A stretch of DNA of 64,000 nucleotides, taken from contig SLOP01000024.1 of the NCBI GenBank assembly GCA_007132465.1, positions 21,900-85,899 of the forward strand, read 5' to 3'. The position numbers and the translations under genes were made by a program. This DNA is from Candidatus Izemoplasma sp. Its GTDB lineage: Bacteria > Bacillota_I > Bacilli_A > Izemoplasmatales > Izemoplasmataceae. Under the pieces are notes generated by a model that was not told the origin of the DNA, made no database searches, and saw only the letters and a program-made list of their open reading frames with translations. Below, one piece after another: positions 29,038 through 38,456 of the stretch; within the stretch, counting starts at the first letter, position 1; every line of letters starts with the position of its first letter.

Positions 29038-31908
29038 ATGGCCAAAAAACATGAACTCGCGACTCTGTCAAAAGCGAACCGCGATTTGGCCCTGCTCATC
29101 GATGAAGATTTGCAAAAAGAATCCGAACTCCTGCAAAAACTCATCAAAGAGGTTTACGAAGCGAATCAGAAGGTCAAAGAAGGACACCTTCGTCGCGTTG
29201 AGGAGACCAACGAAAAACTGGATGCCCTCAACCGCGAAATCGATGCCCTAAAAAAGGACATCGACACCCGTGAAACCTCGACCACAGAGCAGTTCCAACA
29301 TCTGCTAGACGCCCGCGACGACATCCACGCCGCGCTACGTTCGTTGCGTCTTTTTGATGCGCGTTATTTGCGCGACCATCCGCTCGCCACGCATCTTGCA
29401 ATGCTAAAAAATCGCATCAAAGCGTTTTTCGTCACCGAACGACAAAGCGACATTGACATCGGCGATGCCATCATCGAACCCCTTAAAACCCACACCCTCG
29501 CTTGGGTTGAACAATTGTTTGACACCACCGAAGAGGTGTTTGCTACACGCTTGGATGGCGAGCAAGCCCTCCCGACCCTCATCAAACGACACAACGAAAC
29601 CTTCACGTCGTTTCAATCATCGCTCGAATGCCTCACCAAAGGCTTAACCATCATCGATAACGAACGCACCCACTTCTACTACACCTCGACCGATGATGAC
29701 TTTTTCAGTGAAAAAATCGACCGCATGTACGAACGGGCCGTCGGGAAACTCGAACAAAGAATCGCCGAGAGCGAATCCACACGCGACGAAAAATTAACGC
29801 GAATCGACGCCGAACTCGAGACCCTCGAGAGCGATACCCTCGGCGGATTTAAACAAAAGTATCAAAAACGGCTTGAAGCCGAAGAAAAACTTCGAAACAG
29901 CTTGCAAGACGATTTAAAACAACTGCGATTTGATATTATGACAGCCGAAAAACAAGGCGATGAGAAAAAACTCGCCAGCCTGCTTAAAACCTACGATCGC
30001 AAAGAAAAACAAAACTTGTCGCTATACGAGGAAAAAGTGAAGCGGTTGGCGAAACAAAAGACCAAACGTCAACGCGATAAACTGCAAGCTCAACGCAAAC
30101 TCATTGAGCGCAAACATGAAGACGAACTGTACAAACTAAAACTGCAGCGAGAAACCGAGAAGCTAAAATTCAAAGAATCGACAGCGCTTTTCAAAGTTCG
30201 TGAAGACCACAAAGCCCTCGAAGGCGATCGCAAAGTGAACGCACGCTTTATCGACGAACTCAAAGGCTTCCACCAAGGCCTCAGCGACTACAAAAAAACG
30301 TTGGTTCGCTTCGCCGAAAGCCTACAAAAACTGGTGCTCGCCGAACACGGGGACTTTGCGCTCGGAGAACTTAAAGCTCTGGAACAATTAACCGGCTTAA
30401 AGAAGGCCTTTAAAACGCTTGAGCTCGACCTCGCCGAACGGCTAAAAAAGAAAGCCGACGACGAAGACCGTTTCGTTTTGACGCTACAAAAAGCGCTCGA
30501 CGAGACGGCTGAGAACATCCACTTTTCGGAACGCCACAAAGCCCTATTAGAGAAACAGAACCGCGAGGTTAAGCGAGCCGACATCGACCGCATCCGCGCA
30601 CAGGAGGATGCGAAGAACGATCGCATCTACTACGAAGGTCAAGTCGAAATCGCCGAAAAAGAATACGAGTTGCAGTTGCTGAAAATTCGCTCGCTTTATC
30701 AAGGCGAAATCGACATCACCAAAAGCCAAGCCGAACGACTCAATGTCGGCATGGGCGTGAATGAAGCGATGGTGCGCACGACCGTTGAAAGTCAACGGTT
30801 GTTTGCTGAACAACAAATTAAGTTTGCCCACAAGGAGTACGACGCCCGTGTTGAAAACATCGAACGCGCCCGCGCTCAAGAACTTGAATACGCTCAACAA
30901 AAACTCGCCAAAGCCGAACAACCTTACTTGTATGAAAGAAAGGCTTTGCTTGAGGAACGTGATGAAAAACTCGAGACCATCGAGTACCGTCTAGCGCTCT
31001 TCGTCGAAGAAGAAGATAAAGAAGCGCTGGAGGCACAAAAAGCTCGACTGCTTGATCACTACGGCGAACGCCTTAATGAACTCGACGAAGCCAAAGCGAA
31101 CGATGCCCACATCATCCGTTATAAAAAACAGATTGCCGCGGCCGAACAGCGGGCTGAAAACGCCACGAAAGACGCCGAAGGGCTAAAACAAAAAACCGTG
31201 GAAACGTTTGAGTCCTTGCTGAAACAAAGCGAAGAAAAGCTTCAGCTTTTTGAACGTCGCGAAGACTCGAAACTGATTCCCTACATCGAATCAGAATCCA
31301 CTTCTACAGCAAAAACCCGCCTCAACGAAGCACTCGCAGAAGCCAAAGCGCAACGCGATGAAAAAGTTGCCGAACCACAGCAACGCATCGCTGACATCGA
31401 CGCCAGACTCCAGGAACTTGAAGCCGATACCGCCATCGACCACGCCTCCCTCGAGGCCGACAAAAACACGCTTGCCAAGGAACACCACGAGGCAATGCAA
31501 GCCATTGAAACGCGTTATCGTGAGGCGTTTGACGACCTTGACAAGAAGACCAAAGAAACCGAACATAGTTTCGGTGAAGCGCGTGAGAAACTAACCAATG
31601 AGGAATCAAGCATGTCTGTTGAAACCCTTAAAAGTGCCTTACTTAAAGAGCTAAAGGCAACAAAAACTTCGCTTGAGGGCACCACCAAAAAGCAGCTGCT
31701 TGACATTCAAGCAGACTTGAAGAACGCGCTTAACGAACTGGACGACGAACGCGTCAAACTCGAAAAGAATATCCAACCCACCATTCGCGCCTTTAAACGT
31801 TACTTGAAAACGGTCACACGGGCACAAGACCCTAAACTCAAGCCCATTCAGAAGCGGCTTGAAGACGAACACAAAGCGAACGTGGCCGCCATCGATAGCC
31901 GGTATTAG
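29038..31908 (+). CDS. Giant coiled-coil protein 2, unknown function
   Basis: A 956-residue partner of the preceding gene with the same character: long charged heptad-like stretches, no ATPase motifs, no membrane segment. Residues about 105-215 are less charged and include LAMLKNRIKAFFV, THTLAWVEQLFDTTEEVF and THFYYTSTDDDFF, possibly a small globular head near the N-terminus. The middle is Lys/Arg-Glu rich (KRLAKQKTKRQRDKLQAQRK). The C-terminus ends IAAIDSRY-like (VAAIDSRY). Ribosome site AAAGGATG. The shared promoter and single terminator make a two-gene operon, suggesting the two proteins co-assemble. Confidence 0.85.
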   Translation: MAKKHELATLSKANRDLALLIDEDLQKESELLQKLIKEVYEANQKVKEGHLRRVEETNEKLDALNREIDALKKDIDTRETSTTEQFQHLLDARDDIHAALRSLRLFDARYLRDHPLATHLAMLKNRIKAFFVTERQSDIDIGDAIIEPLKTHTLAWVEQLFDTTEEVFATRLDGEQALPTLIKRHNETFTSFQSSLECLTKGLTIIDNERTHFYYTSTDDDFFSEKIDRMYERAVGKLEQRIAESESTRDEKLTRIDAELETLESDTLGGFKQKYQKRLEAEEKLRNSLQDDLKQLRFDIMTAEKQGDEKKLASLLKTYDRKEKQNLSLYEEKVKRLAKQKTKRQRDKLQAQRKLIERKHEDELYKLKLQRETEKLKFKESTALFKVREDHKALEGDRKVNARFIDELKGFHQGLSDYKKTLVRFAESLQKLVLAEHGDFALGELKALEQLTGLKKAFKTLELDLAERLKKKADDEDRFVLTLQKALDETAENIHFSERHKALLEKQNREVKRADIDRIRAQEDAKNDRIYYEGQVEIAEKEYELQLLKIRSLYQGEIDITKSQAERLNVGMGVNEAMVRTTVESQRLFAEQQIKFAHKEYDARVENIERARAQELEYAQQKLAKAEQPYLYERKALLEERDEKLETIEYRLALFVEEEDKEALEAQKARLLDHYGERLNELDEAKANDAHIIRYKKQIAAAEQRAENATKDAEGLKQKTVETFESLLKQSEEKLQLFERREDSKLIPYIESESTSTAKTRLNEALAEAKAQRDEKVAEPQQRIADIDARLQELEADTAIDHASLEADKNTLAKEHHEAMQAIETRYREAFDDLDKKTKETEHSFGEAREKLTNEESSMSVETLKSALLKELKATKTSLEGTTKKQLLDIQADLKNALNELDDERVKLEKNIQPTIRAFKRYLKTVTRAQDPKLKPIQKRLEDEHKANVAAIDSRY

Positions 31909-31940
31909 CAGAAGCCTCCCGCAGGCTTCTGCTTTTTTTT
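31908..31940 (+). terminator. Terminator of the coiled-coil operon
   Basis: A 10-bp perfect stem GCAGAAGCCT / AGGCTTCTGC with a five-base loop, then eight T. It begins at the last base of the stop codon. Confidence 0.92.
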
Positions 31941-31972
31941 ACACCATACATCATATTAAATCCCCACAAAAA

Positions 31973-32039
31973 AGCAGCCCAATGTGGGACACGTGTTTCA
32001 AGGTATGTGCTCGCTTCGTTAAATAAGCAGCCGAATGTG
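31973..32039 (+). repeat. Pair of 14-bp direct repeats
   Basis: AGCAGCCCAATGTG at 31973-31986 and AGCAGCCGAATGTG at 32026-32039 differ by one base and start 53 bp apart, about five helical turns. They lie in the otherwise empty region (31941-32182) upstream of the lipoprotein gene. A regulator site is possible. Confidence 0.45.
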
Positions 32040-32076
32040 AATGATGGGCGTATCGCATCAATTCGCGAAAATGTCG

Positions 32077-32085
32077 TGCTAAAAT
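32077..32085 (+). promoter_or_regulatory. Extended -10 upstream of the lipoprotein gene
   Basis: TGC then TAAAAT (32080-32085); the same GTGCTAAAAT string precedes rnhC. No good -35. It would give a ~90-nt leader. Confidence 0.4.
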
Positions 32086-32182
32086 GTATGCGTGATACCC
32101 ATGGTATGGTGGCCACATGCCGTGGCTGTTCTGCTTAGGCTATCAATCAAGCTTCACAAATCTATCTCAATGAGGTGGTTAT

Positions 32183-32692
32183 ATGACCAAGATTTATGTG
32201 TTGTTCATCAGTCTATTTGCCGCGCTTGCGCTCGTTGCGTGTGGCGGACAAGAAGAAATCGAACTGACAATCATCGATTTGCTCGAGTATGACGGCAGCG
32301 GCGATAAGGCGTATTTTGCTTACGAGGGCGTTATTTATGACGTGACCGATTCAGACCTGTGGGAAGATGGTAGCCATTTCGGACGTTATGCCGGTTACGA
32401 TTTAACCAGTCAACTTGAGGGAGCGCCTCACGGCACGGAAATGTTTGATAACGTGCCTCAGGTCGGTGTCATGATTCCGCTCGAACTCTCCACAGAGGAC
32501 CTTACTGAGTACGATGGTGCATCGCATGTCTACATGTTCATTGCTTTCGAGGGAACCATTTATAACGTGACTAACGCCGAAGCCTGGGAAGATGGCGAGT
32601 TCAATGGCCTCTTGCCCGGAAACGACCTAAGCGATGAACTCACCGCAGACGATGTAGAAGGCCTGCCTGAAGTCGGCGTCTTGGTGGACTGA
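32183..32692 (+). CDS. Lipoprotein with two cytochrome-b5-like domains
   Basis: A 169-residue exported lipoprotein: a short hydrophobic signal and lipobox LVAC with Cys20 predicted as the lipidated residue. Two tandem domains of the short cytochrome-b5-like heme/steroid-binding type follow. The first (about 32-90) has AYEGVIYDVTDSDLW, then SHFGRYAGYDLTSQL and APHG with two candidate axial histidines. The second (about 105-168) has AFEGTIYNVTNAEAW and LPGNDLSDEL but lacks both histidines. Surface electron transfer or heme binding is the likely role. Ribosome site GAGGTGG. Monocistronic. Confidence 0.88.
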   Translation: MTKIYVLFISLFAALALVACGGQEEIELTIIDLLEYDGSGDKAYFAYEGVIYDVTDSDLWEDGSHFGRYAGYDLTSQLEGAPHGTEMFDNVPQVGVMIPLELSTEDLTEYDGASHVYMFIAFEGTIYNVTNAEAWEDGEFNGLLPGNDLSDELTADDVEGLPEVGVLVD

Positions 32693-32851
32693 GGTAAAGC
32701 ACCCTTTGTTGTCTTAGGCACGGTCGGCGACGTGAACTCCACGGCTGTGTGACCAGGAGTCTAGGCGCTGGTTAAAGCGTTGTCTTTCAGGATACACAGG
32801 CTGCTTCCATGGGGCAAAAGGCACCGTGTTTCGTGCGTGGCTTGCACAATC
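32693..32851. other. Intergenic region without recognised gene
   Basis: About 160 bases between the lipoprotein stop and the deoB terminator. I see no reading frame with a ribosome site and no RNA family I recognise. Confidence 0.5.
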
Positions 32852-32884
32852 AAAAAGCCATCCGGAGTGGTCCGGATGGCTTTT
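32852..32884 (-). terminator. Terminator after deoB (bidirectional shape)
   Basis: A long perfect stem AAAAGCCATCCGGA / TCCGGATGGCTTTT with a GTGG loop. It can serve deoB and also the converging lipoprotein gene. Confidence 0.88.
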
Positions 32885-32885
32885 G

Positions 32886-34061
32886 TTATTTCAAGTGTTT
32901 AAGGAAACTGCTACCGACGTCGGTGGTGGGGACATTGAAATTTTCGGAAATCGTGGCACCGATGTCGGCAAACGACGAGCGCGTCGCAAGCGCGCCGCCT
33001 TTCAGTCGTGGATTGTAGACGAGCAATGGCACGTATTCGCGCGTGTGGTCGGTGCCGGTGTGCGTTGGATCGTTACCGTGGTCGGCGGTCACCATCAGCA
33101 AATCGCGTTCACCAATAAGATCAATCAGATCGGCGAGTTGTCGATCGAAGGCTTCGAGCGCTTTTTTGTAGCCTTCTGGGTCACGACGATGCCCGTAGAG
33201 GGCGTCGAAATCCACAAGGTTCAAAAACGCTAAACCGGTAAACGGTTTGTGTGCGTAGGCGATGACATTGTTCATGCCTTCGTCGTTGTTTTTTTGCTTG
33301 TGGCTTTCGGTGATGCCTTCGCCGTCGTAGATATCGTTGATTTTCCCAAAGGCGATGACGTCTTTCCCGCTTTCTTTAAGGTAATCGAGCGTGGTCTTCG
33401 CAAAGGGCTTCAACGCGTAGTCTCGCCGGTTTGATGTCCGCTCAAAAGCACCTTGCTTATCGCCGATAAACGGACGGGCAATGACACGACCAACCTTATA
33501 CTTTTCATCCAACGTCAGTTCGCGCGCGATTTCACACGCCTCATAAAGAGCGTCCAACCCAACTTTGTCTTCGTGTCCCGCAATCTGCAACACGCTGTCG
33601 GCGCTTGTGTAGACAATCAAATCCCCGGTTTTTAGCTGATGCTCGCCCAGTTCATCAAGGATGACGGTGCCGCTTGAGGCTTTGTTGCCAACGATGTTTC
33701 GGCCGGTTCGGCGGGCCAGCTCATCGATTAATGAATCGGGAAACCCTGTTTCGGTGAAGGTTTGGAAGGGCTCGGTAACGCGCAACCCCATCAGTTCCCA
33801 ATGGCCGGTCATCGTGTCTTTTCCAACGCTTAGTTCTGCCATTTTTCCATAGTAACCGAGCGGTTTTTTCATGGGGCTAACGCCTTGAATCTCCGTCAAA
33901 TTTCCATACCCGAGTTTTTCCATCGTCGGCAGAGCGATACCACCGGTGGCTTCAGCCAGGTTTTTGATGGTGTTAGCGCCGACATCGCCATACTCGGCTG
34001 CGTCTGGCATCTCACCGACACCGACGCTGTCGATGACAACGAGAAAGATGCGTTCGTACAT
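32886..34061 (-). CDS. deoB: Phosphopentomutase
   Basis: Interconverts (deoxy)ribose-1- and 5-phosphate, linking DeoD to DeoC. An alkaline-phosphatase-fold metalloenzyme of 391 residues. Metal ligands and the catalytic Thr are in [22 protein letters not shown] and [21 protein letters not shown] 34061 has GGAG eight bases upstream; the nominal start at 34070 is a GTG inside that site. It slightly overlaps the xerD-like gene and is not with deoC/deoD, which lie 25 kb away. Confidence 0.96.
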   Translation of the reverse strand: MYERIFLVVIDSVGVGEMPDAAEYGDVGANTIKNLAEATGGIALPTMEKLGYGNLTEIQGVSPMKKPLGYYGKMAELSVGKDTMTGHWELMGLRVTEPFQTFTETGFPDSLIDELARRTGRNIVGNKASSGTVILDELGEHQLKTGDLIVYTSADSVLQIAGHEDKVGLDALYEACEIARELTLDEKYKVGRVIARPFIGDKQGAFERTSNRRDYALKPFAKTTLDYLKESGKDVIAFGKINDIYDGEGITESHKQKNNDEGMNNVIAYAHKPFTGLAFLNLVDFDALYGHRRDPEGYKKALEAFDRQLADLIDLIGERDLLMVTADHGNDPTHTGTDHTREYVPLLVYNPRLKGGALATRSSFADIGATISENFNVPTTDVGSSFLKHLK

Positions 34062-34066
34062 GATAA

Positions 34067-34966
34067 TCACTCCTTGTTTTTCGCGTGTGGGTGGTAGGCA
34101 TCGTACACGGCAATCAGTTGTTTACGGTTGATGTGTGTGTAGATTTCTGTGGTTGAGACATCCTGGTGACCCAGCATCTCTTGCACGTAGCGAAGGTCGA
34201 CGCCGTTTTCCAGCAAGTGTGTGGCAAAGCTATGCCTAAGCGTATGCGGGCTCACGTCTTTGTCGATGCCTGCATCGGCGGCTGTCGCTTTGAGAATTTT
34301 GTAAAAACCGACGCGGCCAATGGGCCGTCCATGACGGTTTAAAAACACATACGGTGTTGGGGCTTTAAGCAAGGTTGGTCGGGCGGCTTCGAGGTAGCGT
34401 TTGAGCGCGGATGCAGCCTCGCTTCCAATGGGTACAATACGCTCAGCACCACCTTTGCCGGTGACGTTAATGAACCCCATGTTAATGTGAAGATCATCAA
34501 TCTGTAAAGCGATGAGTTCGCCGATTCGCAGCCCTGAGCCATAAAGCAGTTCAACCATCGCGACGTTGCGACGCGCCAACGGTGAATCACCTTGGGCAGC
34601 ATCGAGCAATGCCTCTATTTCTTCCACGCTCAGCACGGCAGGTAGTTTTTTGGCGCGTTTTGGTCGTCTGATGGCGAGGATGATGTTGTCGTTGACCAGC
34701 TTTTCTTCCAACAAAAACTGATGGAACTTGTTCAATGCACTCAGTTTTCGATTGACGCTTGAGGCCGCAACATGTTTTTTTCGTAACGTCATTAAGTAAT
34801 TATGCACGTGGTCTTTGGTGATGTGCTCGGGGCCGTCAATGCCTCGCGCTTCTAAGTAGTTGACGTAAGCCGAAAGATCGCTCATGTAGGCGCTCACAGA
34901 ATTCTTCGAGAGCGCGTGTGAGGCTTTGAGTTCATACTCGTACTCTTTTAACAACCTACTTAACAT
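34067..34966 (-). CDS. xerD: Tyrosine recombinase XerD-like
   Basis: Site-specific recombinase, probably resolving chromosome dimers at dif. The 299 residues comprise an N-terminal SAM-like core-binding domain and the catalytic domain with Arg in GSGLRIGEL, Lys in [23 protein letters not shown], and the nucleophile Tyr in [11 protein letters not shown]. Chromosomal context (deoB downstream, as with Bacillus xerD/ripX and drm) supports XerD over an integrase; XerC cannot be fully excluded. ATG 34966 follows GAGGTGG and starts 8 bp after the hemW stop. Confidence 0.9.
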   Translation of the reverse strand: MLSRLLKEYEYELKASHALSKNSVSAYMSDLSAYVNYLEARGIDGPEHITKDHVHNYLMTLRKKHVAASSVNRKLSALNKFHQFLLEEKLVNDNIILAIRRPKRAKKLPAVLSVEEIEALLDAAQGDSPLARRNVAMVELLYGSGLRIGELIALQIDDLHINMGFINVTGKGGAERIVPIGSEAASALKRYLEAARPTLLKAPTPYVFLNRHGRPIGRVGFYKILKATAADAGIDKDVSPHTLRHSFATHLLENGVDLRYVQEMLGHQDVSTTEIYTHINRKQLIAVYDAYHPHAKNKE

Positions 34967-34974
34967 GGCCCACC

Positions 34975-36081
34975 TCAAAAAATCATGAAGACTTCGTTGC
35001 CGAGTAGCATGCCTTTATGGGTTAGACGAAGGTTTCCCTTCACCACTTCAATCAATCCGTTGTCGCGGGCTTTTTCAAGCGCCGGGTAGTGTGTGAAAAC
35101 ATCGACGCCATGCCGTGTATGCATGGTTTTTAGCGATACACCCTCACGGAGACGAAGGCCCATGATTAACGTGTCTTTAATCCCCTCATCAGGATCGTCA
35201 GCGACCACCGGACTCGTGTGGTTTTCCAAGCGTTCCAGGTAATCTTTTACCCGCGGTGTGTTGAGGAGACGGCGATTGCCTTCGTGTCCATGCGCACCCA
35301 CGCCGAGACCGACGTACTCACGGTTTTCCCAATACATGCGGTTATGGGCCGATTCGCAACTTGGTTTGGCGAAGTTGCTGATTTCATAATGGGTGTATCC
35401 ATGGGTTGTCAAGGTGTCGATGACTGCGTTGAACATGTCGGCTTCGGTGTCTTCATCGGCTGGCGTCACCTCGCCTTGATCAATCAACGTCTTCAGACGT
35501 GTTCCTTCTTCAACAATGAGGCTATAAGCAGAGACGTGGGTTGGGTCGAGACGCACAATCTCATCAAGGTCGTGGCGGAGTTCCGCCATGGTCTGATTGG
35601 GAAGCGCAAAGATTAGATCGAGGTTAATGTTCATGATGCCGGCTGTTTGCAAACGCAAAACGGCCTGGAAAACGTCGGCGGGTTCATGGGTACGACGCAA
35701 AAAGCGAAGCGCGTCAGGATGGAAGGTTTGAACACCCAGTGAGACGCGATTGATGCCCAAGCGCTTAAAGAGCGCTGCCTTAGCTTCGGTGATGTCTTCG
35801 GGGTTGGCTTCAATGGTGACTTCTTGCAAACTCGCAGGAAGGATGACCTCGGCGATGGCATCAAATATCAAACGAAGGTCGTCATCGTCTAAAAGCGATG
35901 GTGTGCCACCGCCAAGGTAAAGGGTGGTCGCGCCGTTGAGTCGATCGGCCGCCATGGCGATTTCACGACAGAGCGCCTCGACGTAGCGGCGATGTCTTTT
36001 GGGTTTGGCGACCTCTTTGATGAAATCACAGTACGTACAAATTACGCGACAAAACGGGATGTGAACGTAGATGCCTTTCAT
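34975..36081 (-). CDS. hemW: Radical SAM protein HemW
   Basis: HemW binds heme and is thought to be a heme chaperone; it was formerly annotated as coproporphyrinogen oxidase. The 368 residues begin YVHIPFCRVICTYCDF with the cluster cysteines Cys11, Cys15 and Cys18 (CxxxCxxC, as in HemW). TLYLGGGTPSLL and SLGVQTF follow, and the C-terminal part carries the HemW domain. ATG 36081 has GGGTG upstream; the longer frame overlaps lepA. It follows lepA, a common Firmicutes order. No heme biosynthesis gene is seen in the window. Confidence 0.93.
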   Translation of the reverse strand: MKGIYVHIPFCRVICTYCDFIKEVAKPKRHRRYVEALCREIAMAADRLNGATTLYLGGGTPSLLDDDDLRLIFDAIAEVILPASLQEVTIEANPEDITEAKAALFKRLGINRVSLGVQTFHPDALRFLRRTHEPADVFQAVLRLQTAGIMNINLDLIFALPNQTMAELRHDLDEIVRLDPTHVSAYSLIVEEGTRLKTLIDQGEVTPADEDTEADMFNAVIDTLTTHGYTHYEISNFAKPSCESAHNRMYWENREYVGLGVGAHGHEGNRRLLNTPRVKDYLERLENHTSPVVADDPDEGIKDTLIMGLRLREGVSLKTMHTRHGVDVFTHYPALEKARDNGLIEVVKGNLRLTHKGMLLGNEVFMIF

Positions 36082-36157
36082 GCCATCACCCGCCTTCATT
36101 GTATCATACAACCGTTTCTTGTCGTGCGAAAAGGCACCCCTAGGCGGGATGCCATGA

Positions 36158-37990
36158 TTAATCGTCAAGAGAAAGCACGGTCAAAAACGCTTCTTGGGGC
36201 ACGTCAACGTTGCCGACGCTTTTCATGCGCTTTTTGCCTTCTTTTTGTTTTTCAAGCAGTTTCTTCTTGCGGCTCACGTCGCCGCCATAACATTTGGCAA
36301 GGACGTTTTTTCGCATCGCACGGATGGTGCTTCGCGCGATGATTTTATTGTGGATTGCGGCTTGGACAGGCACTTCAAACATGTGCCTCGGGATTAAGTC
36401 TTTCAGTTTTTCAGTGATGGCTTTGCCGCGACGATAAGCAAACTCACGGTGCACAATCGTCGACAGCGCGTCGACCGAATGGCCGTTGATTAAGATGTCC
36501 ATCTTTACCAGTTTACTGGCTTGATAACTGTGAAACTCATAATCGAGTGACGCGTAGCCTTTGCTTTGTGATTTCAGTTTATCAAAGAAATCATACACAA
36601 TTTCTAACAGCGGCATATGATAGATGAGTTGGACGCGTGCGTCGCCTAAGTATTTCATGGTTTGGAACCGGCCGCGTTTGCTTTGGCACAGTTCCATGAT
36701 GTTGCCCACGTAATCCTTGGGCGTCAATAAGGTCGCTTCAACGAACGGCTCTTCGATGCGGTCGATGTGTTGGGTTTCCGGCATCAGCGACGGGTTGTCG
36801 ATTTTCTTCATCGTGCCATCGGTTTGATGCACGTGATACACGACGCTGGGTGCGGTGGCGATTAAGTCAATCTTAAACTCGCGTTCAATGCGTTCTTGGA
36901 TGATCTCCATGTGCAACATCCCTAAAAACCCGGTGCGGAACCCAAACCCAAGGGCTTGAGACGTTTCCGGTTCGTAGATGAGGCTCGCATCGTTCAGTTT
37001 CAGTCGTTCGAGCGCTTCACGTAGGTCATTGTAGTCGTTTGAATCAATCGGAAATAACCCGCAATACACCATTGGACTAAGCGGACGATACCCGGGGAGT
37101 GGTGCGTCGGCTGCCTTCTTTTTTAAGGTGATGGTATCGCCGACGCGAACGTCTGAGGCGTTCTTAATTGACGCGGTAAGGTAGCCGACGTCGCCGGGTC
37201 CTAAGGCAGCACGCGGGGTTTGTTTGGGAGTCATCACCCCGACTTCCACCACTTCAAAGGTTTTACCTGTTGACATAATTTTGATAATGTCACCTTTTTC
37301 AACGGTGCCATCTACGATACGGATGGAAGGCACGATGCCGCGATAGGGGTCGTAAAACGAATCGAATATAAGCGCCTTAAGTGGTTTATCCACGTCGCCT
37401 TTAGGGGCAGGAATGTCGGTGACGAGTCGGTTGATGATTTCCTCGATGCCGATGCCTTCTTTGGCGCTTGTCAAAACCGCGTGGGAGGCGTCAAGCCCGA
37501 TGACGTCTTCGATGTCCTTACGGACTTTCTCGACGTCGGCGGCGGGAAGGTCAATTTTATTGATGACGGGAATGATTTCGAGGTTATTGTCTATGGCGAG
37601 GTAGACGTTGGCTAAGGTTTGTGCTTCAATCCCCTGGGCGGCGTCCACAACCAAAAGCGCGCCTTCGCAGGCGGCGAGGCTTCGGGAAACTTCATAGGTG
37701 AAATCGACGTGCCCCGGTGTATCGATCAAATGAAATACGTAGGCGTTGCCATCGCTGTGAACGTGGTTGATTTCCACTGCGTTCAGTTTGATGGTGATGC
37801 CGCGTTCGCGTTCGAGGTCCATCGAGTCCAGCATCTGTTCGCGCATCTCTCGTGCCGTAATCGATTTGGTGTGTTCCAAAATACGATCAGCGAGGGTGCT
37901 TTTGCCGTGATCAATGTGCGCGATGATGGAGAAATTTCTGATGCGCTGTTGGCGCGCTTTAAGCGCGTCGATTTGTGCTTTGTCGGCCAT
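36158..37990 (-). CDS. lepA: Elongation factor 4
   Basis: Ribosome-associated translational GTPase (EF4/LepA) of 610 residues. G1 is AHIDHGKST near 24-32, G3 DTPGHVDF, G4 NKIDLP and G5 TSAKEG. The C-terminal unique domain ends with [20 protein letters not shown], typical of LepA. Start ATG 37990 follows AAGGAAG. It has its own promoter and leads a transcript with hemW, xerD and deoB downstream. Confidence 0.98.
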   Translation of the reverse strand: MADKAQIDALKARQQRIRNFSIIAHIDHGKSTLADRILEHTKSITAREMREQMLDSMDLERERGITIKLNAVEINHVHSDGNAYVFHLIDTPGHVDFTYEVSRSLAACEGALLVVDAAQGIEAQTLANVYLAIDNNLEIIPVINKIDLPAADVEKVRKDIEDVIGLDASHAVLTSAKEGIGIEEIINRLVTDIPAPKGDVDKPLKALIFDSFYDPYRGIVPSIRIVDGTVEKGDIIKIMSTGKTFEVVEVGVMTPKQTPRAALGPGDVGYLTASIKNASDVRVGDTITLKKKAADAPLPGYRPLSPMVYCGLFPIDSNDYNDLREALERLKLNDASLIYEPETSQALGFGFRTGFLGMLHMEIIQERIEREFKIDLIATAPSVVYHVHQTDGTMKKIDNPSLMPETQHIDRIEEPFVEATLLTPKDYVGNIMELCQSKRGRFQTMKYLGDARVQLIYHMPLLEIVYDFFDKLKSQSKGYASLDYEFHSYQASKLVKMDILINGHSVDALSTIVHREFAYRRGKAITEKLKDLIPRHMFEVPVQAAIHNKIIARSTIRAMRKNVLAKCYGGDVSRKKKLLEKQKEGKKRMKSVGNVDVPQEAFLTVLSLDD

Positions 37991-38018
37991 GTGAATCTTC
38001 CTTTCAACGCCGTAGATT

Positions 38019-38047
38019 ATTGTACACTATCCCAGGCGTTTATGCAA
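38019..38047 (-). promoter_or_regulatory. Promoter of lepA
   Basis: On the minus strand, -35 TTGCAT (38047-38042), a 17-bp spacer and -10 TACAAT (38024-38019). Confidence 0.75.
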
Positions 38048-38072
38048 TTCTCAAACGTGAAAAGTGAAAAGG

Positions 38073-38095
38073 AAAAGGCGCCCGAAGGCGCCTTT
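38073..38095 (-). terminator. Terminator of rnpB
   Basis: A 9-bp stem AAAGGCGCC / GGCGCCTTT with a TTCG loop on the minus strand, then TTTT. Confidence 0.88.
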
Positions 38096-38098
38096 GAT

Positions 38099-38451
38099 AA
38101 ACCACGTTTTCATAAGCCATGTTCTGTGCCTTTTCAGGCGACAATCATTTATCTGCGGTCGATGACCGCCCCTTCGTCGGTTCGTTTCCCGTTGAAGGGC
38201 GCCCCTACCATGTTTTGGGTTTCTAGCTTGCGGGGTTTACCCGTTCCACTCCGAAGATTGCTCCTCGGCATCGTCACTGTGGCACTTTTAAAGGGTCCAA
38301 CGCCCTGAAGGGCGCCTACCCAGCCGTCACCCTTGCGGGTGCCTGACGTTATGGTTTCCGTCAGCACAATCACTACGGGCATCACAGCCCGTGCTAGCAT
38401 GGACTTTCCTAACCCGCCCGAAGGCGAGCTCGATTGTCAAAAACGTAGTTT
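38099..38451 (-). ncRNA. rnpB: RNase P RNA, type B
   Basis: The catalytic RNA that trims the 5' ends of tRNA precursors. The minus strand has the universal blocks GGAAAGTCCATGC, GCCCGTAGTG, AGTGCCACAGTGACGA, GTGGAACGGGTAAACCCC, GAAACCCAAAACATGGTAGG and ACAGAACATGGCTTA. The wording around GAAACCCAAA matches the Bacillus type-B form. P1 pairs AACTACGTTTT at the 5' end with AAAACGTGGTT at the 3' end, which sets the approximate limits. The 5' end lies only about 5 bases beyond the pnp stop, so it may come from an internal promoter in pnp or from processing. Open frames through here are spurious. Confidence 0.96.
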
Positions 38452-38456
38452 ACAAA

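Noticed and set aside
27317..29071. Long minus-strand open frames opposite the giant coiled-coil genes
   Set aside because: They are low-complexity, Ser/Arg- or Phe-rich mirrors of a repetitive codon pattern, have no ribosome sites, and the plus strand has a promoter, ribosome site and terminator.
34067..34966. Tyrosine recombinase as an integrase marking a mobile island
   Set aside because: It lies in the housekeeping order hemW-xerD-deoB, has XerD length and no adjacent tRNA or attachment-site repeat was seen.
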